Shown here one piece after another: positions 30,562 to 38,453 of a stretch of 64,000 bases of DNA (positions are counted from its first letter, which is position 1; the number at the start of each line of letters is the position of its first letter). Position numbers and translations under genes: made by a program. The stretch is from Pelomonas sp. CA6 (GTDB lineage Bacteria; Pseudomonadota; Gammaproteobacteria; Burkholderiales; Burkholderiaceae_C), in the NCBI RefSeq assembly GCF_022549225.1, contig NZ_JAKZFD010000009.1, forward strand, positions 203,584-267,583, written 5' to 3'. Below the pieces are notes generated by a model that saw nothing but the letters and a program-made list of their open reading frames with translations, searched no databases and was not told the DNA's origin.

Positions 30562-32078
30562 GCCCGCCCCCGCCGCCCGTGGTCCCCCTGCCGCAGACAA
30601 GACCTGGCACCCGGTCGCGCGCGGCGCGCACCCTGCTGCCGCTGTTGCTGTTGTTGCTGGTGTTGCGCCTGGTGCTGGCCGGCACGCTGCCGCTAATGGA
30701 CACCACCGAGGCCCGCTACGCCGAGATCGCGCGCAAGATGGCCGAGATGTGTGACTGGATCACGCCCTGGCACGAGCCGGGCGTGCCCTTCTGGGCCAAG
30801 CCGCCGCTGTCCTTCTGGCTCACCGCCTGGAGCTTCAAGCTCTTCGGGGTCAGCGAATTCAGCGCCCGGCTGCCGCATCTACTGTGCTCGCTGGCGGTGG
30901 CCGCGCTGACCGGCGATCTCGCCCGCCGCGTGCTCGGTGCGACGGCGGCGCGGCGCGCGCTGGCGCTGCTGGGCGGCTCGCTGATGTTCGTCGTCGCCTC
31001 GGGCGCGGTGATGACGGACGAGGTGCTGCTGCTGTGCATCACGGCGGCCCTGCATGCCTTCTGGTGCGCGTTGCATGCCCCGGGCCGCGCCGCGACGTAT
31101 GGCCGCTGGGGCTTCTTCGTGGCGCTGGGCTTGGGCCTTCTGGCCAAGGGGCCGCTGGCGCCGGTGCTGGTGCTGATCCAGGTCTTGCCCTGGGCGGCGC
31201 TGAGCGGCCGGCTGCGGGACGCCGTCGCGCGCCTGCCCTGGCTGCGCGGGCTGGCGCTGATGCTGCTGCTGGCCGCGCCCTGGTACCTGGCCGCGGAGGC
31301 GCGCACGCCGGGCTTTCTGCAGTACTTCATCGTCGGCGAACACTGGCATCGTTTCGTCACGCCGGGCTGGGGTGGCGACCGCTACGGCCGCGCGCACCAG
31401 ATGGCGGTGGGCACGATCTGGTTGTTCGCAGGGCTGGCCTGCCTGCCCTGGCCGCTGCTGCTGCCCTGGGCACGCCGGCGTGGCACCGGATCGCGGTCCG
31501 GCCCGCCCGCGGCGCGGGGTTGGACGGCCTTCGTCGTGCTCTGGTCGCTGGCGCCACTGCTGTTCTTCACGCCGGCGCGCAACATCATCGCGCCCTATGT
31601 GCTGCCGGCGCTGCCCGGGCTGGCGCTGTGGGGCGCCACCTGGCTGCAGCGCCAGCCGCCCGCGCGCGCCGACGCGTTGCTGGCCGGGGGGCTAGGACTG
31701 ATGGCGCTGGTGCTGGCCGCGGCCTGCCTGCTGCCGACCGCGCGCTGGACCGATGCGCACAGCGCACGGCAGTTGATCCGCGCCGACCAGCAGGCCCGGC
31801 GCGCCGACCCCATGGATGCAACGGCCGCGGCGCCGCTGGTCTTTGTCGGCGAACGGCCCTTCTCCGCGTCGTTCTACAGCGGCGGCCAAGCGCGCGAGAT
31901 GGCCTCGCTGGACGCCCTCGCGGCCGTCGCGGCGGCGCCGACGCGGGTGGCCCTGCCGGCGGACGAGGTGCAGGCGCTGCCCGCCCACGGCCTGCGCGTC
32001 GTGCGCGACCTGGGCCGCCACGGCCGCTGGGCGCTGTTGCTGGTACAAGCCGGGGACCGAGAATCCATGCGTCCATGA
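30558..32078 (+). CDS. ArnT-like lipid A glycosyltransferase B
   Basis: GT-C membrane transferase of 506 residues, closer than transferase A to ArnT, which moves an amino sugar from undecaprenyl phosphate to lipid A phosphates. The catalytic loop is MDTTEARYAEIARKMAE, followed by the ArnT/FlmK hallmark WHEPGVPFWAKPPLSFWL and later LLAKGPLAPVLVLIQ. About 12 membrane helices end in a small C-terminal domain. No arnA/arnB/arnD genes are present, so the sugar is probably not aminoarabinose; the nearby YdjC deacetylase suggests a hexosamine, as in the Francisella FlmK system (inference). Confidence 0.85.
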   Translation: MSPPPPPVVPLPQTRPGTRSRAARTLLPLLLLLLVLRLVLAGTLPLMDTTEARYAEIARKMAEMCDWITPWHEPGVPFWAKPPLSFWLTAWSFKLFGVSEFSARLPHLLCSLAVAALTGDLARRVLGATAARRALALLGGSLMFVVASGAVMTDEVLLLCITAALHAFWCALHAPGRAATYGRWGFFVALGLGLLAKGPLAPVLVLIQVLPWAALSGRLRDAVARLPWLRGLALMLLLAAPWYLAAEARTPGFLQYFIVGEHWHRFVTPGWGGDRYGRAHQMAVGTIWLFAGLACLPWPLLLPWARRRGTGSRSGPPAARGWTAFVVLWSLAPLLFFTPARNIIAPYVLPALPGLALWGATWLQRQPPARADALLAGGLGLMALVLAAACLLPTARWTDAHSARQLIRADQQARRADPMDATAAAPLVFVGERPFSASFYSGGQAREMASLDALAAVAAAPTRVALPADEVQALPAHGLRVVRDLGRHGRWALLLVQAGDRESMRP

Positions 32079-32926
32079 ACCCGGCCATCTCCCCCCCGAC
32101 CTCGACCCTGACCCCGAGCTTGACCCTGTGTGCCGACGACTTCGGCATGAGCGACGGGGTCGACGACGCCATCCTGCGCCTGGTCGAGCGCGGCCTGCTG
32201 ACGGCCGTGTCCTGCATGAGCCTGGGCCCGTGCTGGGCCCGCGATGCGCGCGCGCTGGCCGATTTGGCGCGGGGCCGCTGCGACCTGGGCCTGCACCTGG
32301 ACCTGACCGAGTTCGCCGCCGACACGGTGCGCCACCCGCTGGGGCGGCTGATCGCGCGCGCCTATCTGGGCCGGCTCGACCGCGCGGCGCTGGCCGCCAG
32401 CATCGAACAGCAGCTGGACGCCTTCGAGGCCGCGGCCGGACTGCCGCCCGCCTTCGTCGACGGGCATCAGCATGTCCACCAACTGCCCGGGGTGCGCGAA
32501 CTGCTGCTGCAGGCGCTGGCGCGCCGCGGCGGATCGGCGCCGGGCCCCTGGATACGCAACACCCGCCCGGCGCTGGGCGGGCGCTGGAACGACAGCGACG
32601 ACCGCAAGCACCGCGTCATCGCCGCGCTGGGCAGCCGGGCGCTGCAGCGCGCCTGCGCGCGCCAGGGATTGCGCCAGAACGCCGACATGCTCGGCGTCTA
32701 CCCCTTCGACGGCAGCGCCGCCGACTACGAGGCCCGGCTGCAGCGCTGGCTGGACCGTGTCGGCCCCGCCACGCTGCTGATGTGCCACCCGGCCTCGCGA
32801 CCCGCCCCCGGCGATGCGATCGCCGCGGCACGGCTGCGCGAGTACGGCGTGCTGTCCGACCCCGGCCTGCTGCGCCGGCTCGAGGCCCGCGGTCTGGTGC
32901 CCCGCCCGCTGAGCGCGTTGCGCTAG
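32075..32926 (+). CDS. YdjC/ChbG-family carbohydrate deacetylase (NaxD-like)
   Basis: Metal-dependent deacetylase of 283 residues from the ChbG/HpnK/YdjC family, acting on N-acetylated sugars. The metal ligands are visible: LTLCADDFGMSDGVDDAIL near the N-terminus (Asp-Asp), CDLGLHLDLTEF and FVDGHQHVHQLPGV, and the late LLMCHPASRPAPGD. The Francisella homologue NaxD deacetylates undecaprenyl-phosphate-GalNAc before transfer to lipid A. Here the gene overlaps the ArnT-like gene (ATGA) and closes the eight-gene coupled operon, fitting the same pathway logic. Hopanoid HpnK is an alternative, but no hopanoid genes are nearby. Confidence 0.87.
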   Translation: MNPAISPPTSTLTPSLTLCADDFGMSDGVDDAILRLVERGLLTAVSCMSLGPCWARDARALADLARGRCDLGLHLDLTEFAADTVRHPLGRLIARAYLGRLDRAALAASIEQQLDAFEAAAGLPPAFVDGHQHVHQLPGVRELLLQALARRGGSAPGPWIRNTRPALGGRWNDSDDRKHRVIAALGSRALQRACARQGLRQNADMLGVYPFDGSAADYEARLQRWLDRVGPATLLMCHPASRPAPGDAIAAARLREYGVLSDPGLLRRLEARGLVPRPLSALR

Positions 32927-32932
32927 GGCGTT

Positions 32933-32998
32933 TATATTCATGGGCTGCCCCCGTCCAGGGTTTCCGTTGACCACCCCCGAGGCCCCGCATGCGGGGCC
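32933..32998 (+). promoter_or_regulatory. -10 box and palindrome before the 5'-nucleotidase gene
   Basis: TATATT at 32933-32938 is a plausible -10 box just after the operon end. A perfect 18-base palindrome GGCCCCGCATGCGGGGCC at 32981-32998 lies nine bases before the ATG at 33008. In RNA it would form a hairpin that could limit access to the start codon, or end read-through from the upstream operon (no U-tract). Confidence 0.45.
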
Positions 32999-33007
32999 GG
33001 CGACCCC

Positions 33008-34729
33008 ATGATCCATCCCGGTTTCCGCCGCGCGCTGCCGCGGCTGCCTCGTGCCCTGCCAGCGCTCGCGCTGGCCACCGCCCTGCTCGCCGGCTGCGCA
33101 ACGCCCGGCCAGGCACCCAGTTCGCCAACGAACGAAGCGCCGGTGCGCGTCAAGGTGCTGGCCATCAACGACTTCCACGGCAATCTGCTGCCGCCCGCCG
33201 GCGGCATCCGCATCGCCGACCCCGCGCGGCCGGGCGAGACGCTGCAGGTGCAGGCCGGGGGCGCGGAATACCTGGCCAGCGCGGTGCAATCGCTGCGTGC
33301 CAAGAATCCCCACCATGTGTTCGTCGCCGCGGGCGACCTGGTCGGCGCCAGCCCGCTGCTGTCGGCGCTCTTCCATGACGAGCCGACCATCGAGGCCCTG
33401 GGGCTGATGGGCCTGGAGCTGAGCGCGGTGGGCAACCACGAGTTCGACGAAGGCCTGGCCGAGCTGCAGCGCAAGCAGAACGGCGGCTGCCATCCTGGCG
33501 ATGGCTGCAAGGGCCCCAAGCCCTTCGAGGGAGCCCGCTACCGCTACCTGGCGGCCAGCACGGTGGACGAACGCAACGGCCAGACCGTTTTCCCCGCCTA
33601 TGCGATCAAGCGCTTCGACGGCGTGCCCATGGCCTTCATCGGGCTGACGCTCAAGGGCACGCCGGGCCTGGTCAGCCCCAGCGGCGTGCGCGGCCTGCGC
33701 TTCGAGGACGAGGTCCAGACCGTCAACCGCCTCGTTCCCGAGCTGCAGCGCCAGGGCGTGCAGGCGATCGCGGTGCTGATCCACGAGGGTGGCTACCCCA
33801 CCGGCGGCCACAATGAATGCCCCGGCATCTCCGGCCCCATCGTCGACATCGTCGAGCGCCTGGACCCGGCGGTGGACCTGGTGATCTCCGGTCACACCCA
33901 CCGCGCCTATGTCTGCCGCATCGCCGGCCGGCTGGTGACCAGCGGCGACAAGTTCGGCACCCTGGTCAGCGAGATCGACGTCGAGCTGGACCGCCGCAGC
34001 GGCGACGTGCGCAGCGTCAGCGCCGGCAATGTGATCGTGCAGCACGACCGCTTCGCCAAGGATGCGCAGCAGACCGCACTGATCGCCGGGTACCAGCAGG
34101 TCGCCGGGCCGCTGATCCACCGCCATGTGGGCCGCATCGCGGCCAGCTTCGACCGCGACGAGACGCGCAGCCCCGGAGGCGGCACGGCCATGGGCCAGCT
34201 GGTGGCCGACGCCATGCTGGCCGCCACCGCGCCCGCCGACCAGGGCGCTGCCGAGCTGGCCCTGACCAACATCGGCGGCGTGCGCACCGGCCTCGTGCTG
34301 CAGGGCGATGGCTCGGTGAGCTATGGCGACCTGTTCGCCGCGCTGCCCTTTGGCAATGCGCTGGTCACGGTGGAACTCAGCGGCGCGCAGCTGCTGCAGG
34401 TGCTCGAGGAGCAATGGCGGGGGCAGCCCAAGTTCCGTCCGCTGCAGGTGTCGCGCGGCTTCGCCTACACCTGGGACCCGGCGCGCCCGGTGGGCCAGCG
34501 CGTACTGCCCGACAGTGTCACGCTGAACGGCGAGCCGCTGCGCGCCGAGCGCCGCTACCGGGTCGCGATCAACGCCTTCCTGCAGGCCGGAGGCGACGGC
34601 TACGCCACCCTGACCCAGGGCCAGGCCGCGGTGATCGGCCCGCGCGACGTGGACGCGCTGGAAGCCTTCGTGAAGGCCCAGCCCGGGCCGCTGCAGCCCA
34701 GCAGCCTGGACCGCGTGCGGCGCCGCTGA
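33008..34729 (+). CDS. 5'-nucleotidase / bifunctional metallophosphatase lipoprotein (UshA-like)
   Basis: Surface or periplasmic nucleotide-hydrolysing enzyme of 573 residues. The signal ends in a lipobox (ALLAGCATPG). The N-terminal calcineurin-like domain has KVLAINDFHGNLLPP, AAGDLVGASPLLSALFHDE, LSAVGNHEFDEG and VISGHTHRAYVC, giving the full di-metal site. The C-terminal 5'-nucleotidase domain (from about residue 370) has ALTNIGGVRTGLVLQGDGSV and the nucleotide-stacking region FRPLQVSRGFAYTWDP. It may salvage extracellular nucleotides as phosphate or nucleosides. It stands alone between the lipid A operon and convergent hslO. Confidence 0.93.
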   Translation: MIHPGFRRALPRLPRALPALALATALLAGCATPGQAPSSPTNEAPVRVKVLAINDFHGNLLPPAGGIRIADPARPGETLQVQAGGAEYLASAVQSLRAKNPHHVFVAAGDLVGASPLLSALFHDEPTIEALGLMGLELSAVGNHEFDEGLAELQRKQNGGCHPGDGCKGPKPFEGARYRYLAASTVDERNGQTVFPAYAIKRFDGVPMAFIGLTLKGTPGLVSPSGVRGLRFEDEVQTVNRLVPELQRQGVQAIAVLIHEGGYPTGGHNECPGISGPIVDIVERLDPAVDLVISGHTHRAYVCRIAGRLVTSGDKFGTLVSEIDVELDRRSGDVRSVSAGNVIVQHDRFAKDAQQTALIAGYQQVAGPLIHRHVGRIAASFDRDETRSPGGGTAMGQLVADAMLAATAPADQGAAELALTNIGGVRTGLVLQGDGSVSYGDLFAALPFGNALVTVELSGAQLLQVLEEQWRGQPKFRPLQVSRGFAYTWDPARPVGQRVLPDSVTLNGEPLRAERRYRVAINAFLQAGGDGYATLTQGQAAVIGPRDVDALEAFVKAQPGPLQPSSLDRVRRR

Positions 34730-34738
34730 GCGCCCGCC

Positions 34739-35689
34739 CTACTGCAGGCTGCCGCTGCCCGGCGTCTGCTGCGCCGGCGCGGTGAACAGCTCGCCGACGT
34801 CCACCGCGTCGAAGTGATACAGGGTGCCGCAGAACTCGCAGCCGATCTCCACGCCGCCGAGTTCGGCCACCACTTCGTCCACCTCGGCGCGGCCCAGCCC
34901 CAGCAGCATGTTGCCCACGCGCTCGCGCGAGCAGGTGCAGGCAAAGCGCGGACGCAGCGGCTCGAAGCGCTGCAGCGACTCCTGCCAGAACAGGCGGCGC
35001 AGCACGGTTTCCGCGTCCAGGCTGAGCAGCTCCTCGGGCTTGAGCGTGGACGCCAGCATGCTGATGCGGTGGTAGGCGTCCTCCAGTTCCTCGCGCCGTG
35101 CGCTGGACTGCCCTTCCAGATTGGCCTCGCCCTCCAGCGGCAGGCGCTGGATCAGCAGCCCCGCGGCCAGCTGTTCGTTGGCCGCCAGCACCAGCGTGGT
35201 CTCCAGCTGCTCGGACTGGCGCATGTAGTGCTGCAGCACCTCGGCCAGCGTCGGCAGGCCCTGGCCCTGCGCGTCCTGCAGCGGCACCACGCCCTGGTAG
35301 GGCTGCTGGCCGGGCAGCCGGTCCTTGGGGTCCAGCGTGATCGCGCAACGGCCCTGGCCGTGCGCGTTCATCAGCGCCTGCAGGTCGCCCTCGGCGGGCA
35401 GCTCGCCGCGCGCCTTCAGCGTGGCGCGGAAGCTCAGATCGTGCTGCACCTCGGCCACGGCCAGCTTCAGCGGACCGTCGCCCAGCACCTGGAAGACCAG
35501 CGCGCCATTGAACTTGATGTTGGACTGCATCAGCACCGCGGCCGCGGTCATCTCGCCCAACAGCGACTGCAGGGCCGGGGGCAGCGCCTCCTGGCGGCGG
35601 CTCAGCAGCTCGCGCCAGCCTTCTTCCAGCCGCACCAGCATGCCGCGCACCGGCAAGCCCTGGAACAGGAACTTGTGCAGTTCACTCAT
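34739..35689 (-). CDS. hslO: Redox-regulated chaperone Hsp33 (HslO)
   Basis: Cytoplasmic holdase switched on by oxidative unfolding; 316 residues. The start MSELHKFLFQGLPVRG at 35689 is preferred because GAGGAAG lies seven bases upstream of it and is too close to the alternative ATG at 35695. The zinc switch is complete: CTCSRERV and, 30 residues later, CEFCGTLYHF (CxC...CxxC). It is 27 bases downstream of a gamma carbonic anhydrase gene on the same strand and convergent with the nucleotidase gene. Confidence 0.96.
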   Translation of the reverse strand: MSELHKFLFQGLPVRGMLVRLEEGWRELLSRRQEALPPALQSLLGEMTAAAVLMQSNIKFNGALVFQVLGDGPLKLAVAEVQHDLSFRATLKARGELPAEGDLQALMNAHGQGRCAITLDPKDRLPGQQPYQGVVPLQDAQGQGLPTLAEVLQHYMRQSEQLETTLVLAANEQLAAGLLIQRLPLEGEANLEGQSSARREELEDAYHRISMLASTLKPEELLSLDAETVLRRLFWQESLQRFEPLRPRFACTCSRERVGNMLLGLGRAEVDEVVAELGGVEIGCEFCGTLYHFDAVDVGELFTAPAQQTPGSGSLQ

Positions 35690-35716
35690 GGACATTCTTC
35701 CTCGTACTCAAATCAC

Positions 35717-36253
35717 TCATTCGTTGTCGCCGTCGATACGTTCCAGGTCGGCGGCATAGCGCCGGCCATTGCTCACATAGTGGGCGGCACTGGCGGCCAG
35801 GCCGGCGATCTGTTCGGGCGTCAGCGGGCGCACCACCTTGGCCGGGCTGCCCATGATCAGGCTGCCGTCCGGAAACTCCTTGCCCTCGGTCACCAGCGAA
35901 CCGGCACCGACCAGGCAGTTTGCCCCGATGCGCGCACCATTGAGCACGACCGCGCCGATGCCGATCAGCGCGTTGTCGCCCACGGTACAGCCGTGCAACA
36001 TCACCTGGTGGCCCACGGTCACGTGGCGGCCCAGCCTCAGCGGGAAGCCGGTGTCGGCATGCAGCACACTGCCGTCCTGGATGTTGCTTCCGGCGCCGAT
36101 GTGGAGGTGGTCGCTGTCGCCGCGCAGCACGGCGTTGAACCAGATGCTGACATCCTCCTCCAGCGTGACCCGGCCCACGACCTGGGCGCTCTCGGCCACC
36201 CAGACGCCGTCCGCCAGCTCGGGCACATGCTCGCCCAGTTTGTAGATCGCCAT
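35717..36253 (-). CDS. Gamma-class carbonic anhydrase family protein (YrdA/PaaY-like)
   Basis: Left-handed beta-helix protein of 178 residues, homologous to gamma carbonic anhydrases; the cytoplasmic reaction in bacteria is often CO2 hydration or is unknown. The start [18 protein letters not shown] at 36253 has AAAGGACGG upstream. The three zinc-binding His fall in [19 protein letters not shown] (two His), as required. The hexapeptide repeats run from about residue 15 to 140, then a C-terminal helix ([20 protein letters not shown]). It forms a likely two-gene operon with hslO. Confidence 0.92.
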   Translation of the reverse strand: MAIYKLGEHVPELADGVWVAESAQVVGRVTLEEDVSIWFNAVLRGDSDHLHIGAGSNIQDGSVLHADTGFPLRLGRHVTVGHQVMLHGCTVGDNALIGIGAVVLNGARIGANCLVGAGSLVTEGKEFPDGSLIMGSPAKVVRPLTPEQIAGLAASAAHYVSNGRRYAADLERIDGDNE

Positions 36254-36489
36254 CCCGTCCGTCCTTTCGACTGCGCGGATTGAAAGGGCCGCATTCTCCG
36301 CGATGCCGCCGCCCCGCGCCGTGGGGTCGGCGGCGAATGTCCCACCGCCGACAAGGCAAGGGCCAACCCGCTGTCGGGAAACTTGACAAAAATACGGTGG
36401 ACCGGGCCCCAAGGCGGCATCGCTCCTCCTCGCTGGTCCACGGCCTCCCCTCTAAAGATGTGCGCCAAACGATCAAGAAACTCGAATTA
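36254..36489. other. Intergenic region, mostly without recognisable features
   Basis: Between the divergent carbonic anhydrase and PEP-CTERM genes. A TTGACA at 36383 has no partner -10 at a usual distance. No gene is seen. The stretch is AT-richer toward its right end, where the sigma-54 promoter of the PEP-CTERM gene begins; binding sites for its enhancer protein would be expected here but none can be named. Confidence 0.4.
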
Positions 36490-36504
36490 GGCACGGGTAT
36501 TGCT
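36489..36504 (+). promoter_or_regulatory. Sigma-54 promoter of the PEP-CTERM gene
   Basis: AGGCACGGGTATTGCT fits the sigma-54 consensus TGGCACG-N4-TTGCW except for the first base. The GG at 36490-36491 and GC at 36502-36503 are ten bases apart, as required for -24/-12 recognition. The gene start is 63 bases further on, giving a transcript start near 36514. Exosortase systems often include the sigma-54 regulator PrsR, which supports this reading. Confidence 0.72.
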
Positions 36505-36516
36505 TGACATCAAGCA
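36501..36516. repeat. Palindrome overlapping the -12 element
   Basis: TGCTTGA-CA-TCAAGCA is a perfect 7-2-7 palindrome covering the -12 box and the probable transcription start. It could be a repressor site that blocks sigma-54 holoenzyme, or an RNA 5'-end hairpin. Confidence 0.45.
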
Positions 36517-36566
36517 CGAGCCCCCAAGCTTGGTTGTCCGCCAGGAAGGCTCGCAAGGAGAATGTC

Positions 36567-37544
36567 GTGAAGACCCGCATGCTGTCCGCTCTGGCCCTGG
36601 CCGTGAGCGCTCTTTCCGCCCAGGCCGCCCCGGTGATCGATCTGGCCAACACCGGCTACTTCACCTACGGCAACACCAACTCCTACTCGCTGCCGCTGGC
36701 GGGCATCGACTATGCGTCGACGCCCGGACAGATCAAGGATTCCGTGGTGATCTACACCGGTGCGGGTGGCCAGGACGTCAACACCAACGCCGCGGGCTTC
36801 GACAACGCCTATGGCGCGCCCGGCCCCAATGTCCTGTACTCCAGCATCAATGGCTCGGTGAACCTCGGCAATCCGGGCAACAAGTCCGGCATTGCCAACA
36901 ACGATGCCAACAGCTGGGATGCCAACCTGCTGTCGCTGAAGTCCTATCTGAACGGCGGCACCGCGCTGTTCATGTTCAACAACAACGACACGGGTGCGGA
37001 CCAGAGCCTGGCCATCTGGGGCAAGGTCTGGCTGACCGACCCCAACGGCGGCGTCTACAACAACCGCTACCTCTACCTGAGCAACCAGGGCGCCGCCTAT
37101 GGCGCCGGCGGCACGCCGCTGGGCGATGCGACGATCTACAACCCCGGCAATGTCACGACGCCCAGCACCGGCTTCGCGAGCACCGATTACGTGCTGTCGG
37201 GTGGCAACGTGAACGGCGTCAACCACAACCTGGGCGCCGACCATGTGGCCTACGCCGCCGATTTGCCACTGCTGAACCAGTGGCTGGACACCCTGTTCGC
37301 CCAGTCGGACAACGTGCTGTCCAACTACACGCTGCACATGGACCTGCGGCTGGGCTGCATCAGCGCCACGGCCTGGGGCGGCACCTGCGACAGCGTGATG
37401 ATCGACAACGGCTACGAGCAGCTGTTCCTGATCTCCAATGAGCGCACGCCGCCCAACCAGGTGCCCGAGCCGGCGACGCTGGGCCTGGCGGGCCTGGCCC
37501 TGCTGGGCGCCGGCCTGGCACGGCGCCGCCGCAGCGGCCGCTGA
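36567..37544 (+). CDS. PEP-CTERM surface protein
   Basis: Exported protein of 325 residues sorted by the exosortase system. The start is a GTG with AAGGAG six bases upstream; an in-frame ATG at 36504 is less likely because it would lie inside the promoter region. The signal peptide (MLSALALAVSALSAQA) is followed by a mature part rich in Asn, Gly and Tyr, lacking a named domain, with two Cys (GCISATAWGGTC). The end VPEPATLGLAGLALLGAG followed by ARRRR is the full PEP-CTERM signal: PEP motif, helix, basic tail. No exosortase gene is in the window. Such proteins are linked to biofilm or floc matrix. Confidence 0.92.
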   Translation: MKTRMLSALALAVSALSAQAAPVIDLANTGYFTYGNTNSYSLPLAGIDYASTPGQIKDSVVIYTGAGGQDVNTNAAGFDNAYGAPGPNVLYSSINGSVNLGNPGNKSGIANNDANSWDANLLSLKSYLNGGTALFMFNNNDTGADQSLAIWGKVWLTDPNGGVYNNRYLYLSNQGAAYGAGGTPLGDATIYNPGNVTTPSTGFASTDYVLSGGNVNGVNHNLGADHVAYAADLPLLNQWLDTLFAQSDNVLSNYTLHMDLRLGCISATAWGGTCDSVMIDNGYEQLFLISNERTPPNQVPEPATLGLAGLALLGAGLARRRRSGR

Positions 37545-37571
37545 ACCCACGCGGCGTCCACCGCCTCCAGC

Positions 37572-37599
37572 AAGGCCCGCCTCCGCGCGGGCCTTCTTC
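37572..37599 (+). terminator. Terminator after the PEP-CTERM gene
   Basis: AAGGCCCGC (37572-37580) pairs with GCGGGCCTT (37587-37595), followed by a short pyrimidine run with Ts. It sits 28 bases after the stop codon and is a fair intrinsic terminator. Confidence 0.65.
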
Positions 37600-37641
37600 A
37601 TGGGCGCGACCGTGGGTCGGAGAACGTCGGCCGGCGCAAGG

Positions 37642-37647
37642 CACAAT
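37642..37647 (+). promoter_or_regulatory. -10-like box before the DUF455 gene
   Basis: CACAAT is eight bases before the ATG at 37656, the same spacing as at ftsB. A leaderless transcript is possible. Confidence 0.35.
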
Positions 37648-37655
37648 GCGGCCCG

Positions 37656-38453
37656 ATGGAAGCCCGCCAACGCGCGCTGGCCATTCTGCGAGTCACAGCC
37701 CCCGCCGAGAAGGCCGCGCAGGCGCGCGAGCTGCAGGCAGCGCTGATGCAGGGCCTGCGCCTCGACCCCACGATCCGCCTCGATGAACCGGATGGCCTGC
37801 CGGGCCGGCCTGCCCTGCCGCGCCTGGTGACGGCGGTGCAGGTGCCGTCGCGCTCGCCCTTCACGACCGAGGGCCGCGCCGCGCTGCTGCATGCCATCGC
37901 GCACATTGAGTTCAACGCGATCAACCTGGCGCTGGACGCCGTCTGGCGCTTCCCCGGCATGCCGGAGGACTTCTACCGCGACTGGCTGCAAGTGGCCGCC
38001 GAGGAAGCGCTGCACTTCGGCCTGCTCACCGAACACCTGGCCCTGCTGGGCAAGCACTATGGCGATTACGACGCGCACGACGGCCTGTGGGCCATGGCGC
38101 GCCGCACCGAAGGCGACGTGCTGGCGCGCATGGCGCTGGTGCCGCGCACGCTGGAGGCGCGCGGCCTGGACGCCACGCCGCCGCTGCAGGCCAAGCTGGC
38201 GCGCGCCGGCGACGCACGCGCCGTCGAAATCCTGGACGTGATCTTGCGCGACGAGGTCGGCCACGTGCGCATCGGCAATCGCTGGTACCGCCACCTGTGC
38301 CGCGAGCGCGGGCTGGACCCGCTGGCGCTTTACCCGGAGCTGGTGCGGCGCTATGAAGCGCCACGCCTGCGCGCCCCCTTCAACCTCGAGGCCCGCGAAG
38401 CGGCCGGCTTCAGCCCCGAGGAAATCGCCTACCTGTCCGCCGAGTTCCGATGA
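37656..38453 (+). CDS. DUF455 ferritin-like protein
   Basis: Soluble helical protein of 265 residues from the DUF455 family, a ferritin-like four-helix-bundle group with a probable di-iron site; function unknown. Metal-ligand candidates in the usual ferritin-like order are HAIAHIEFNAINLALDA (E and H), AAEEALHFGLLTEHL (EExxH) and ILRDEVGHVRIGNRWY (ExxH). The N-terminus has a characteristic EARQRALAILRVTAPAEKA block. It overlaps the following EamA transporter gene by four bases and is preceded by a -10-like box very near its start. Confidence 0.88.
   Translation: MEARQRALAILRVTAPAEKAAQARELQAALMQGLRLDPTIRLDEPDGLPGRPALPRLVTAVQVPSRSPFTTEGRAALLHAIAHIEFNAINLALDAVWRFPGMPEDFYRDWLQVAAEEALHFGLLTEHLALLGKHYGDYDAHDGLWAMARRTEGDVLARMALVPRTLEARGLDATPPLQAKLARAGDARAVEILDVILRDEVGHVRIGNRWYRHLCRERGLDPLALYPELVRRYEAPRLRAPFNLEAREAAGFSPEEIAYLSAEFR

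Noticed and set aside
30558..32078. Aminoarabinose (arn) pathway
   Set aside because: No arnA, arnB or arnD homologues are present; the deacetylase is of the YdjC rather than the ArnD type.
36383..36406. TTGACA as a sigma-70 -35 box for the PEP-CTERM gene
   Set aside because: No -10 hexamer lies 16-18 bases downstream, and the sigma-54 motif nearer the gene is far better.
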